Positions 1-4,964 of a DNA stretch of 5,221 nucleotides are shown piece by piece. Within the stretch, counting starts at the first letter, position 1; the number at the start of each line of letters is the position of its first letter. Both the position numbers and the translations under genes were made by a program. The DNA comes from Anaerolineales bacterium. Lineage in GTDB: Bacteria; Chloroflexota; Anaerolineae; Anaerolineales; Villigracilaceae. The notes below the pieces were generated by a model that did no database searches, was not told where the DNA came from, and saw only the letters and a program-made list of their open reading frames with translations. The DNA lies in assembly GCA_016928525.1 (NCBI GenBank), contig JAFGKO010000269.1, forward strand, positions 1 through 5,221, written 5' to 3'.

Positions 1-967
1 CGTCATAACTTCCCAGAACCAGCAGGCTGGGAAAGAAATACACCTGGTACTGGCGGGCGAAGGCCTGCATGCGGGCGATCAGCCGGGGCGCGTCTTCAGT
101 AAATACCACCGCATTGCCGCTCGGCCAGGCTAGGATCTTAATCCCGCTCGGGATCAGCCGCTCTGACGCGGCAAAGAGTTGGTCCTGCACGGCGAAAGTC
201 ATCTGGCGGTATTTTTCTTTTTGCGCCAGCTGGGCATCCTCGGGCTGCTCGAGGTAGGTGTAGAAAATGTTCTCCTCCGGCAGGCCAACGATGACCGAGC
301 CAACCTTGACCGTCCCGGGAGCAGGTGCGTCGAACACCATGCGGGCGCTGCCCCACACAAGAACAAGGACGAGGGTGGTGGTGAAAACGATCACCGGCGC
401 GCGCACTTTTTTGAACTCGAAACCGGCTTCCCACAGCGCGTTGAAGATCGCGGCGAACCAGCCCACCAGGAAGGACGGCCCCCAAACGCCGGTGAGTGAT
501 ACGAGCTGGATGAGAGGCTTCATCGAGAACAGGCTGACCGTCCAGTTCAAGACGGTTCCCAGCGCTTCGCTGTAGGAGAGCAAAAACTGGACGGCAATCA
601 GCGCGGTGGGGTAGACAAGGGTGGACAGCAGTGGGCTGCCCACGCGCCGATACAGCAGCCGGTCGGCGACGCACGGAATTAAGATATAGAGCGTGTAACT
701 GACGGCGATGATCACCTGGAAGAACACGGTCACCTGCACGGCGAGCCCCAGGAAAAAGATATGCGAGGCGAGCAGGAGAAACGGCAGCGCCAGGAGGACA
801 CCCAAAAAATTGTGCGCGTTCCGGAAATAGCGGATGAAGAAGACCCCCCCGATCCACACCAGGATGGGGATATTCCATTTTCCGCCCATGAACAAGAGAG
901 TCACGCAGCCCAGGATGAGCCAGAGGAAGTTGAGCAGCGCTGAGGTTTTCGCTGAGGGAGGGGTCAT
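1..967 (-). CDS. Lnt-like membrane acyltransferase / nitrilase-fold protein, N-terminal part (partial)
   Basis: The gene reads from ATG at 967 leftward with no stop for 322 codons and leaves the window. About seven hydrophobic segments (residues ~12-28, 33-48, 54-73, 76-97, 116-131, 152-175, 190-206) are followed by a soluble domain from ~220. The stretch LIQLVSLTGVWGPSFLVGWF (152-171) resembles the segment before the nitrilase domain in apolipoprotein N-acyltransferases, and KVGSVIVGL (221-229) fits the first nitrilase strand. In that family the periplasmic nitrilase domain transfers an acyl chain to lipoprotein N-termini using Glu-Lys-Cys. Here the strand that should carry the Glu reads ILAWPSGNAVVF, so the expected Glu is Ser283. 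The Lys and Cys lie outside the window. An AGGA ribosome binding site (978-981) sits 10 bases before the ATG, which supports this start. It may be a non-catalytic relative or another Lnt-like family; the exact substrate is unknown. Confidence 0.72.
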   Translation of the reverse strand, partial: MTPPSAKTSALLNFLWLILGCVTLLFMGGKWNIPILVWIGGVFFIRYFRNAHNFLGVLLALPFLLLASHIFFLGLAVQVTVFFQVIIAVSYTLYILIPCVADRLLYRRVGSPLLSTLVYPTALIAVQFLLSYSEALGTVLNWTVSLFSMKPLIQLVSLTGVWGPSFLVGWFAAIFNALWEAGFEFKKVRAPVIVFTTTLVLVLVWGSARMVFDAPAPGTVKVGSVIVGLPEENIFYTYLEQPEDAQLAQKEKYRQMTFAVQDQLFAASERLIPSGIKILAWPSGNAVVFTEDAPRLIARMQAFARQYQVYFFPSLLVLGSYD

Positions 968-1013
968 GCGGTTGGTTTCCTTTCTTGATCGGGGGTGAGC
1001 CAAAATTTCCTTG

Positions 1014-1043
1014 AGTGTATCGCCGGGCTGGTTGGAGTGTCAT
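1014..1043 (-). promoter_or_regulatory. Putative sigma-70-type promoter of the Lnt-like gene
   Basis: On the minus strand ATGACA (1043-1038, 5/6 to the -35 consensus) and TACACT (1019-1014, 4/6 to the -10 consensus) are 18 bases apart. They lie about 47 bases before the ATG at 967, with the ribosome binding site in between. Its place just downstream of a terminator-like hairpin fits the start of a transcription unit. This is sequence match only. Confidence 0.38.
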
Positions 1044-1059
1044 CCATCAAATGGTGGAG

Positions 1060-1109
1060 AAAAAAACAGGCCGGGCCGCTCCACCCCGGCAGGAGGGTGG
1101 AGTGGTCCG
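1060..1109 (-). terminator. Rho-independent terminator-like hairpin, minus strand
   Basis: Arms 1072-1086 and 1095-1109 form a 15-position stem around an 8-base loop. On the minus strand it is followed after 5 bases by seven Ts (the A run at 1060-1066). Two positions pair only as G-U in plus-strand RNA and are C-A mismatches in minus-strand RNA, and the 5-base gap before the T tract is longer than ideal, so efficiency is uncertain. It would end transcription of a minus-strand gene lying to the right, which is now missing because the ISL3 element begins at 1205. Confidence 0.45.
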
Positions 1110-1130
1110 ACGAAGATCGGCATTCGTCGG
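1107..1130. repeat. Perfect 8-bp inverted repeat overlapping the terminator stem
   Basis: CCGACGAA (1107-1114) and TTCGTCGG (1123-1130) form a perfect stem with an 8-base loop. Three bases (1107-1109) are shared with the terminator-like stem, so the two hairpins cannot both form completely. Apart from these hairpins and the promoter, the gene-free stretch 968-1204 shows no convincing gene. Minus-strand frames stay open across 1110-1204 and could be the remnant of a gene cut by the ISL3 end, but no family is recognisable. Confidence 0.5.
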
Positions 1131-1204
1131 CGCTCTCGCACTTGTCGGGCCACACAGCCGAGTCGTTCCGCCACATCAGCAAGGTGATCTGCCCCCCCAG
1201 AACT

Positions 1205-1226
1205 GGCTCATCCGTAAAAGGTGTGC
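1205..1226 (+). repeat. Left terminal inverted repeat of the ISL3 element (IRL)
   Basis: It begins GGCTCATCCG and ends AAAAGGTGTGC. It matches the reverse complement of 4187-4208 at 21 of 22 positions, the difference being T1215 against C. Beyond position 22 the similarity drops. It is the transposase binding and cleavage end nearest the start of the transposase. Confidence 0.92.
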
Positions 1227-1318
1227 TGAAGTAGCGACTATACTACAAGATCATCTTTCCAATTCTGGAGAACGATCTTGTGTGAGAGTCCTATTCACCT
1301 ACCCAACTATGAGATTTT
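1227..1318 (+). promoter_or_regulatory. ISL3 leader with possible -10 box and long imperfect hairpin
   Basis: The stretch between the left repeat and the insertion point has a TATACT box (1239-1244) without a good -35 partner. Directly behind it is a hairpin with outer arms ACAAGATC (1245-1252) and GATCTTGT (1274-1281), and an inner 5-6 bp stem (1256-1261 with 1266-1271) around the loop ATTC. In the uninterrupted element it would lie about 37 bases before the transposase ATG. Structures near the inside end of an IS often limit transposase translation from outside transcripts; that role is inferred here. The present insertion separates this leader from its gene. Confidence 0.42.
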
Positions 1319-1435
1319 GAGTGTGACGATCTCCGCCTCGTAAACGAGGCGGCTTCTCAGTCAACGCACGGCGCAACCGCCCACGTTATCGGCTGACCGC
1401 TCCGTCCAAGCGGTTGCGATCCTACGGATCGACAT
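1319..1435 (-). ncRNA. Candidate omega RNA (reRNA) scaffold of the TnpB element
   Basis: In TnpB elements the guide RNA comes from the 3' end of tnpB through the right end, and its guide is the flanking DNA. On the minus strand this region has three compact hairpins in series: 1417-1431 (6 bp, loop of 3), 1396-1414 (ACCGCT/AGCGGT, loop of 7) and the right-end hairpin 1333-1352 (8 bp, loop of 4). The first two lie inside the tnpB coding sequence. The scaffold should end at the element end near 1312-1319, and the guide would then read leftward into the ISL3 leader, beginning about CTCATAG or CATAG. The 5' end of the RNA is not defined by the sequence. Confidence 0.5.
1333..1352 (-). repeat. Right-end subterminal hairpin of the TnpB element
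   Basis: CCGCCTCG (1333-1340), loop TAAA and CGAGGCGG (1345-1352) form a perfect 8-bp stem, 4 bases behind the tnpB stop codon. With its GAAGCC lead-in on the minus strand it resembles the right-end hairpins of IS605/IS1341-type elements, which serve TnpA recognition and omega RNA folding. No T tract follows, so it is not a standard terminator. Confidence 0.75.
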
Positions 1436-2565
1436 AAAGCCAATGAAAGGATATTCCGAGCCGCATTCACGTCTCGGTCAAGGATCAGACCACAAACCGG
1501 GCATTCATGAACATGAACCGACAAACCTTTTGGAACAATCGATCCACATCCACTGCACGCCTGGGTCGTATTGGAGGGGTTCACGGCGATCACCGGAATA
1601 CCGGCATTTTCGGCCTTGTATTCCAGCATTTGTCGGAGCAGTCCAAACCCCGCATCATGCGAAGAAAGGGACAGGTATCGATTTCGGTTCATAAAGTCGA
1701 GGGAAAGATTTTCAATCGCAATCAGATCGTTGCTGGCAACCAGCCGAGAACTGATCTTGTGCAGATAATCCGCCCGTTGGTTCACGATGCGTTCGTGCAA
1801 GCGGGCTATATGCCGGTAGGTTTCTCGCTGGCGATGACTACCCCTGACCTGGCGGGAGGCCCGGCGATGCAGGCGGCGCAGTTTGGCCAGGTTTTTGCGC
1901 AGCCAACGCGGGTTTTCAATCAATTCCCCCGTCGAGAGCGCAGCAAGACTCTTCAAGCCCAAATCGATGCCAACCTGCCTTCCCGTCTGCACAACGCGCT
2001 TTTCAGGATCCGGGAGTTGAGAGTTGCCCCTTGGGGCAATTTCCAACATCAGACAGGCATACCAGCGCTCCCCCACCCGTTTGATAACCGCGTGCTTGAT
2101 CTGCGCTGTTTCTGGGATGGCGCGGTGGTAGCACAAACGAATTTCGCCAACGCGCTGCACGTACAACGATTTGCGCCCATGCGCATCCTGGCGCAGCTTG
2201 CAGCCATCTCCGTAAGTGTATTCAATGCTTTTGAAGCGGCTGCGGCTTTTATATCTTGGAAAGCCCGGCTTATCCCCGGCTTTCAGGCGGCGGAAGAAAG
2301 CCGTGAAGGATTTGTCCAGCCGGCGCAGCAGGTGCTGCAGGCTCGAAGCGTTCAGCTGGCCGAGCATGTCCGGATTTTCGTGACGCAGATCGCGGAAGTG
2401 TGCCCATTGCGCTCCATAGCGAACCCCTTTGCCCGTTTCCTGGTAGGTTGTGATGCGCTGTTCCAGCGCGGCATTATACAACAGCCGAGACTGCCAGAGC
2501 AGGAAATCCAGCTGCATTTCCTGCCCCGGATTTGGGCGAAGAAGGTATTTGAAAGTGCGTATCAC
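1357..2565 (-). CDS. tnpB: TnpB RNA-guided endonuclease (IS200/IS605 family)
   Basis: This 402-residue protein has the usual TnpB length and layout. The N-terminal half (1-195) carries the typical opening MIRTFKYLLRPNPGQ and the GFPRYKSRSRFKS motif (101-113). The split RuvC nuclease follows: motif I GIDLGLKSLAA (Asp201), motif II LIAIENLSL (Glu285) and motif III DRDVNAARNI (Asp365 the probable catalytic residue). Between II and III is a four-cysteine zinc finger (Cys337, Cys340, Cys355, Cys358). All expected catalytic and zinc residues are present, so the protein looks functional. TnpB proteins cut DNA next to a short target-adjacent motif under guidance of an omega RNA made from the element's right end, which helps the element persist after excision. 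The start is GTG at 2565, only 6 bases behind a TACAAT box and without a ribosome binding site, which suggests leaderless translation. The gene runs opposite to the surrounding ISL3 transposase. Confidence 0.95.
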   Translation of the reverse strand: MIRTFKYLLRPNPGQEMQLDFLLWQSRLLYNAALEQRITTYQETGKGVRYGAQWAHFRDLRHENPDMLGQLNASSLQHLLRRLDKSFTAFFRRLKAGDKPGFPRYKSRSRFKSIEYTYGDGCKLRQDAHGRKSLYVQRVGEIRLCYHRAIPETAQIKHAVIKRVGERWYACLMLEIAPRGNSQLPDPEKRVVQTGRQVGIDLGLKSLAALSTGELIENPRWLRKNLAKLRRLHRRASRQVRGSHRQRETYRHIARLHERIVNQRADYLHKISSRLVASNDLIAIENLSLDFMNRNRYLSLSSHDAGFGLLRQMLEYKAENAGIPVIAVNPSNTTQACSGCGSIVPKGLSVHVHECPVCGLILDRDVNAARNILSLALCRSVGSQPLGRSGQPITWAVAPCVD

Positions 2566-2571
2566 AGAACA

Positions 2572-2600
2572 ATTGTACTACGAATTACAGAAAGGAGCAG
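2572..2600 (-). promoter_or_regulatory. Putative tnpB promoter giving a leaderless mRNA
   Basis: TACAAT (2577-2572; 5/6 to the -10 consensus) lies 6 bases before the GTG start of tnpB. The -35 position 17 bases further up reads CTGCTC, a poor match. The spacing puts the expected transcript start at or next to the GTG. It lies inside the element's left end, so the element brings its own promoter. Confidence 0.4.
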
Positions 2601-2642
2601 AGCGGCTTCCTCGGCCGCCTGAAGGCGACCGTCCCCGCCGCT
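2601..2642 (-). repeat. Left-end subterminal hairpin of the TnpB element
   Basis: The inner stem pairs 2612-2619 with 2624-2631 (8 positions, one G-U when read as minus-strand single strand; loop TTCA). The outer stem pairs AGCGGC (2601-2606) with GCCGCT (2637-2642). Purine-rich internal loops (GGGGA and AGGAA on the minus strand) lie between the two. Such imperfect hairpins close to the cleavage site are what the Y1 transposase TnpA recognises at left ends of IS200/IS605 elements. Confidence 0.65.
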
Positions 2643-2643
2643 A

Positions 2644-2650
2644 AGATTTT
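2644..2650 (-). other. Shared junction sequence AGATTTT (second copy 1312-1318)
   Basis: The same seven bases flank both sides of the TnpB element. One copy belongs to the original ISL3 target, the other is the element's own end or cleavage-site sequence. On the minus strand they read AAAATCT, so the target-adjacent motif is probably within or overlapping this string. IS200/IS605 elements do not make target duplications, so this is best read as likeness between the target site and the right cleavage site. Confidence 0.55.
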
Positions 2651-4183
2651 ATGGAAGAACAAGGGCAGGAATTTACCATTGGGGCGCGCTCAACCAGCCA
2701 GCAGGGGATCTGCCCGAACTGCCATACCGTCTCCTCCCATGTGCACAATACCTATCAACGTCCTCCCGATGATCTTCCGATCAGCGATCATTGCGTGCGT
2801 TTGATCTTGGTAGTGAAACGGTACCGCTGCTTGAATCCGGCGTGTTCGAACAAGACCTTTGTCGAGGGTCATCCGGGGTTTTTGCCAAAGTATGCCCATC
2901 GCACCGATCGATTGACCCACTCGCTGCAAGCGATTGCTTTTGCTTGTGGTGGGGAAGCCGGTGCTCAATTGGCTAGCCATCTGCGCATGAGAACCAGTGG
3001 GGATACATTGCTCCGGCTGATCCGCCACTATTCTTTTGCAGAGGCGGCTACGCCGCGGGTGTTAGGCGTTGATGACTTTGCGCTACGCAGAGGGCAGCGC
3101 TATGGAACGATTCTGGTCGATCTAGAAAAACACTGTCCGGTGGACCTGTTGGAAGGGCGGTCGGCAGAGGGATAAACGAAGTGGTTGAAGGATCATCCTG
3201 GAAGCGAGTGGATCACCCGAGATCGCTCTACCGTATATAGCCGAGGCATCGCGGAGAGTGGCTCGAAGGCACAACAGATTGTGGATCGCTGGCATCTCCT
3301 GCGCAACCTACGCGAAGTGCTCGAGCGGATCTTATCCCGATTGTATACGCAGCTCAAAGAACTGCCGATCACGCCTGCCATGCAAAACTTGGCAGTCCCG
3401 ATCCTCCCGAAACGAAAAAAAAGACCACGAGCGAAATGACCCGGCAAAAGGCTCATCGAGCGGAACGCTTTGCGCGCTATGAGGCGATCCAGGCATTGGT
3501 GGCAGAAGGGATGTCTCTCCGTGAAATTGCTTTACGCTTAGGGATCCATCGCGTAAGGGTCCAACGATTTGCAAACGCAGCTACGTTTCCAGAGCGGGCT
3601 GCCCATCAAAGCCAATCCAGTATCCTGGTTCCGTTTCTTCCTTATCTTCAGAAACGATATTCGGAAGGATGTACGAAGTCAACAACTGTGGCGCGAAATC
3701 CGCGAACGAGGGTTTCCAGGAACCAGCAAACAGGTGATTCGGTGGGTACAGCAGACCAAAGCTGGTGGCCCATTGCGTCCGCCCGCCCTCCTGACTCCCA
3801 AACAGCTTGTCTGGGTCCTCCTCAATGATCGAGAGCAGCTGAAAAGCACTGAGCAGGCTTTCCTAGAGTTCGTTTGCCAGGATATGGTGGTTCAACGGGC
3901 TTATTCACAGTCCCAATCTTTTCGGAGCATGGTGCGGGAGCGGCAGGCAGAAAGGTTCCAGGATTGGCTGAGCGCCGCGGAGAAAAGCACGATTACCGAA
4001 TTGAAGCATTTTGCTAGTGGGTTGCGCCAAGATACTTCAGCGATATTTTCCGCCTTGAAAGAAAACTGGAGCAATGCCCAAACGGAGGGACAGAATACCC
4101 GTTTGAAATTATTGAAACGTCAGATGTATGGCCGAGCCAAGCTAGACTTGCTCAGGCAAAGAGTGCTCTATCGTACGCTTTGA
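2651..4183 (+). pseudogene. ISL3-family transposase, one in-frame stop and two frameshifts
   Basis: The composite reading of about 511 codons matches the family's length. The N-terminal zinc-binding part has Cys21, Cys24, Cys60 and Cys65 (CPNC ... RYRCLNPAC). A helical DNA-binding stretch lies at ~98-126. The DDE catalytic domain has [15 protein letters not shown] (Asp141), ITRDRS (Asp191, the likely second Asp), VDRWHLLRNL and, near the end, WSNAQTEG with the catalytic Glu codon at 4085-4087, followed by RLKLLKRQMYGRA. Lesions: TAA at 3173-3175 between RSAEG and TKWLKDHPG; a -1 shift at the A8 run 3415-3422 into the frame beginning TTSEMTRQKAHRAERF; and a +1 shift back near 3667-3682 before QQLWREIRERGF. 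The net frame is restored. The ATG at 2651 follows the TnpB element by at most a few bases, so the gene has lost its leader and any ribosome binding site. Inactive unless recoded; sequencing error could explain individual indels. Confidence 0.88.
3415..3422 (+). other. A8 run at the first transposase frameshift (possible slippage site)
   Basis: The zero frame reads CGA AAA AAA AGA, so a -1 slip on A AAA AAA leads into the frame that continues the transposase (AAG ACC ACG AGC). Without slipping, translation stops at TGA 3437-3439. Runs like this can support programmed -1 ribosomal frameshifting or polymerase slippage. They are also the commonest place for simple deletions and read errors. Confidence 0.45.
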
Positions 4184-4186
4184 CTT

Positions 4187-4208
4187 GCACACCTTTTGCG
4201 GATGAGCC
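4187..4208 (-). repeat. Right terminal inverted repeat of the ISL3 element (IRR)
   Basis: The reverse complement begins GGCTCATCCGCAAAAGG and matches the left repeat at 21/22 positions. It begins three bases after the transposase stop codon (TGA 4181-4183), a compact layout typical of insertion sequences. Confidence 0.92.
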
Positions 4209-4261
4209 CTTTTTCGGGGGAAGCCCACTTTCATATAGCTGCAAAACCAACGCAATACAAT
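4209..4261 (-). other. Remnant between the ISL3 end and the cassette core site
   Basis: If the GTTAGGC at 4262-4268 is a cassette junction, this stretch is the beginning of the next cassette, cut after about 53 bp. It contains an ATG (4234-4232, minus strand) whose frame, MKVGFPRKR, runs into the ISL3 end and stops within it. There is no clear ribosome binding site, so a truncated gene is only a possibility. Confidence 0.3.
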
Positions 4262-4268
4262 GCCTAAC
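4262..4268 (-). other. GTTAGGC core at the far end of the GNAT cassette (degenerate attC-like)
   Basis: The minus strand reads GTTAGGC, fitting the attC core GTTRRRY and identical to the core at 4971-4965. A 7-bp inverted repeat lies upstream (AAACGAC/GTCGTTT on the minus strand), enclosing the gene stop. The opposite core box is not recognisable, so this is either a worn attC or a chance match. Spacing and orientation relative to the GNAT gene are right. Confidence 0.4.
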
Positions 4269-4293
4269 AGCAAAACGACCAACCAGTCTGAAC

Positions 4294-4899
4294 TCAAAGT
4301 CGTTTCGTCATCTGAATAATGAAACGTGGCAGAAAGGGAAATGCGCTCTGCTGCAATTCGACGGTCATCCCATGACGCTCATAGAGCCTGCGAGCTCCCT
4401 CGTTTCTGGCAGAAGCATCGAGAACGAGCCGAGTGGATCCGCTTGCACGAGCCCGATCTTCAATAGCATCCAGCAAAGCCGATCCAACACCCTGACCACG
4501 AAATTCTTTGCTAGTAGCAATAGCTTGGAGATAAAAATCGCCATCTGTGTGAGTACCAAGAAACCGAAGGCGCGCACAGAGCAAAGTTACCCTCATTTTT
4601 TCAAAGATCTGTTCACCGGCAGCCTGTTTCAATGGTTGATCTGAATATCCGTGATGCTGTTCAGTCGTGTATCCCGTAGCCATACCAACGATGGTCTTGT
4701 TGCATTCGGCAAAGATTGCATGCTGGTAGGAGAAATCATGGTTGGGTTGAGTGTACGCCGCTGCAACGATGTCCGCGGCTTGTCGCCCCAGCATCAAACG
4801 AAATAGACCTTCGAAAGCTTCATCGAGGTAATATGCAAACTTCAAGCCTTCATCAATGGTAGGATTAGCAGATCGAAGGATCACCAAACGTTGATTCAC
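4294..4899 (-). CDS. GNAT-family N-acetyltransferase
   Basis: This 201-residue protein should transfer an acetyl group from acetyl-CoA to an amine. The acetyl-CoA binding motif A is clear: FYLQAIATSKEFRGQGVGSALL, with the pyrophosphate-binding loop RGQGVG at 134-139. Helix DAIEDRARASG (144-154) and the late segment LVLDASARNEGARRLYERHGM (158-178) are the usual motif B region, where NEGARRLYERHGM packs under the CoA. The N-terminal third (DEGLKFAYYLDEAFEGLFRLMLG) is helical and may shape substrate binding. The substrate cannot be told from sequence; such genes in mobile cassettes include antibiotic, toxin and small-molecule acetyltransferases. The start is GTG at 4899, the only in-frame choice, with GAAGGG (4917-4912) 12 bases upstream. 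It is a single-gene unit and lower in GC than the attC-like site in front of it. Confidence 0.9.
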   Translation of the reverse strand: MNQRLVILRSANPTIDEGLKFAYYLDEAFEGLFRLMLGRQAADIVAAAYTQPNHDFSYQHAIFAECNKTIVGMATGYTTEQHHGYSDQPLKQAAGEQIFEKMRVTLLCARLRFLGTHTDGDFYLQAIATSKEFRGQGVGSALLDAIEDRARASGSTRLVLDASARNEGARRLYERHGMTVELQQSAFPFLPRFIIQMTKRL

Positions 4900-4926
4900 T
4901 GATATGTTATTCCCTTCTTTGCACTC

Positions 4927-4955
4927 AATATACTTTGTTATGACTGTGTATCCAA
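4927..4955 (-). promoter_or_regulatory. Putative sigma-70-type promoter of the GNAT gene
   Basis: TTGGAT (4955-4950) and TATATT (4932-4927, 5/6 to the -10 consensus) are exactly 17 bases apart, 27 bases before the GTG start. The promoter is inside the cassette, between the upstream core site and the gene. Confidence 0.5.
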
Positions 4956-4964
4956 AAAAGACGT

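Larger units (their letters stand above)
1319..2650 (-). mobile_element. IS200/IS605-type (IS1341-like) element carrying only tnpB, nested in the ISL3 element
   Basis: It encodes TnpB and no TnpA (the Y1 transposase), so movement would need a TnpA from elsewhere. Read on the minus strand, the left end has a long imperfect hairpin (2601-2642) and the right end a perfect 8-bp hairpin directly behind the tnpB stop (1333-1352). There are no long terminal inverted repeats, as expected for this superfamily. AGATTTT occurs on both sides (1312-1318 and 2644-2650), so the exact ends can be placed only to within those seven bases. Joining the flanks gives GAGATTTTATGGAAG, a continuous leader-to-ATG junction for the ISL3 transposase. 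Length is about 1.33 kb, normal for a tnpB-only element. Confidence 0.8.
1205..4208 (+). mobile_element. ISL3-family insertion sequence, interrupted by a TnpB element
   Basis: The element is bounded by 22-bp inverted repeats (1205-1226 and 4187-4208, 21/22 identical) that begin GGCTC, as is usual for ISL3 family ends. Inside are a leader of about 114 bp, the nested TnpB element (about 1319-2650) and a full-length but broken ISL3-type transposase reading (2651-4183) whose stop is 3 bases from the right repeat. Without the insert it would be about 1672 bp, a normal ISL3 size. ISL3 members usually duplicate 8 bp of target. The bases outside the ends, CCAGAACT on the left and CTTTTTCG on the right, do not match. 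The copy therefore either lost its duplication or marks a rearrangement between unrelated flanks. It is probably unable to move by itself because of the transposase lesions, but its ends could be used by an intact copy. Confidence 0.88.

Noticed and set aside
138..1043. Minus-strand ORF of 301 codons over the left block
   Set aside because: Its product is Arg/Pro/His-rich without membrane segments or motifs. A different minus-strand frame from 967 gives a coherent membrane plus nitrilase-fold protein with a ribosome binding site, so this is a shadow.
1110..1204. Possible tRNA or small RNA on the minus strand
   Set aside because: No T-arm GTTCRA motif or cloverleaf could be fitted; only the 1107-1130 hairpin is clear.
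964..1320. Several small ORFs on both strands between the Lnt-like gene and the TnpB element
   Set aside because: They cross the terminator hairpin, the ISL3 end or the leader hairpin, lack convincing ribosome binding sites and do not resemble known proteins.
1507..2622. Plus-strand ORF of 371 codons
   Set aside because: It is the antisense of tnpB, which has all RuvC and zinc motifs; the plus-strand product has no recognisable feature.
3436..3828. Separate 130-codon ORF with a helix-turn-helix-like segment
   Set aside because: Only residues up to about 3675 are meaningful, and they continue the ISL3 transposase in a shifted frame. It is part of the broken transposase, not a separate regulator.
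4180..4644. Plus-strand ORF of 154 codons after the ISL3 transposase
   Set aside because: It is antisense to the GNAT gene and crosses the ISL3 end and the cassette core; the product has no coherent motif.
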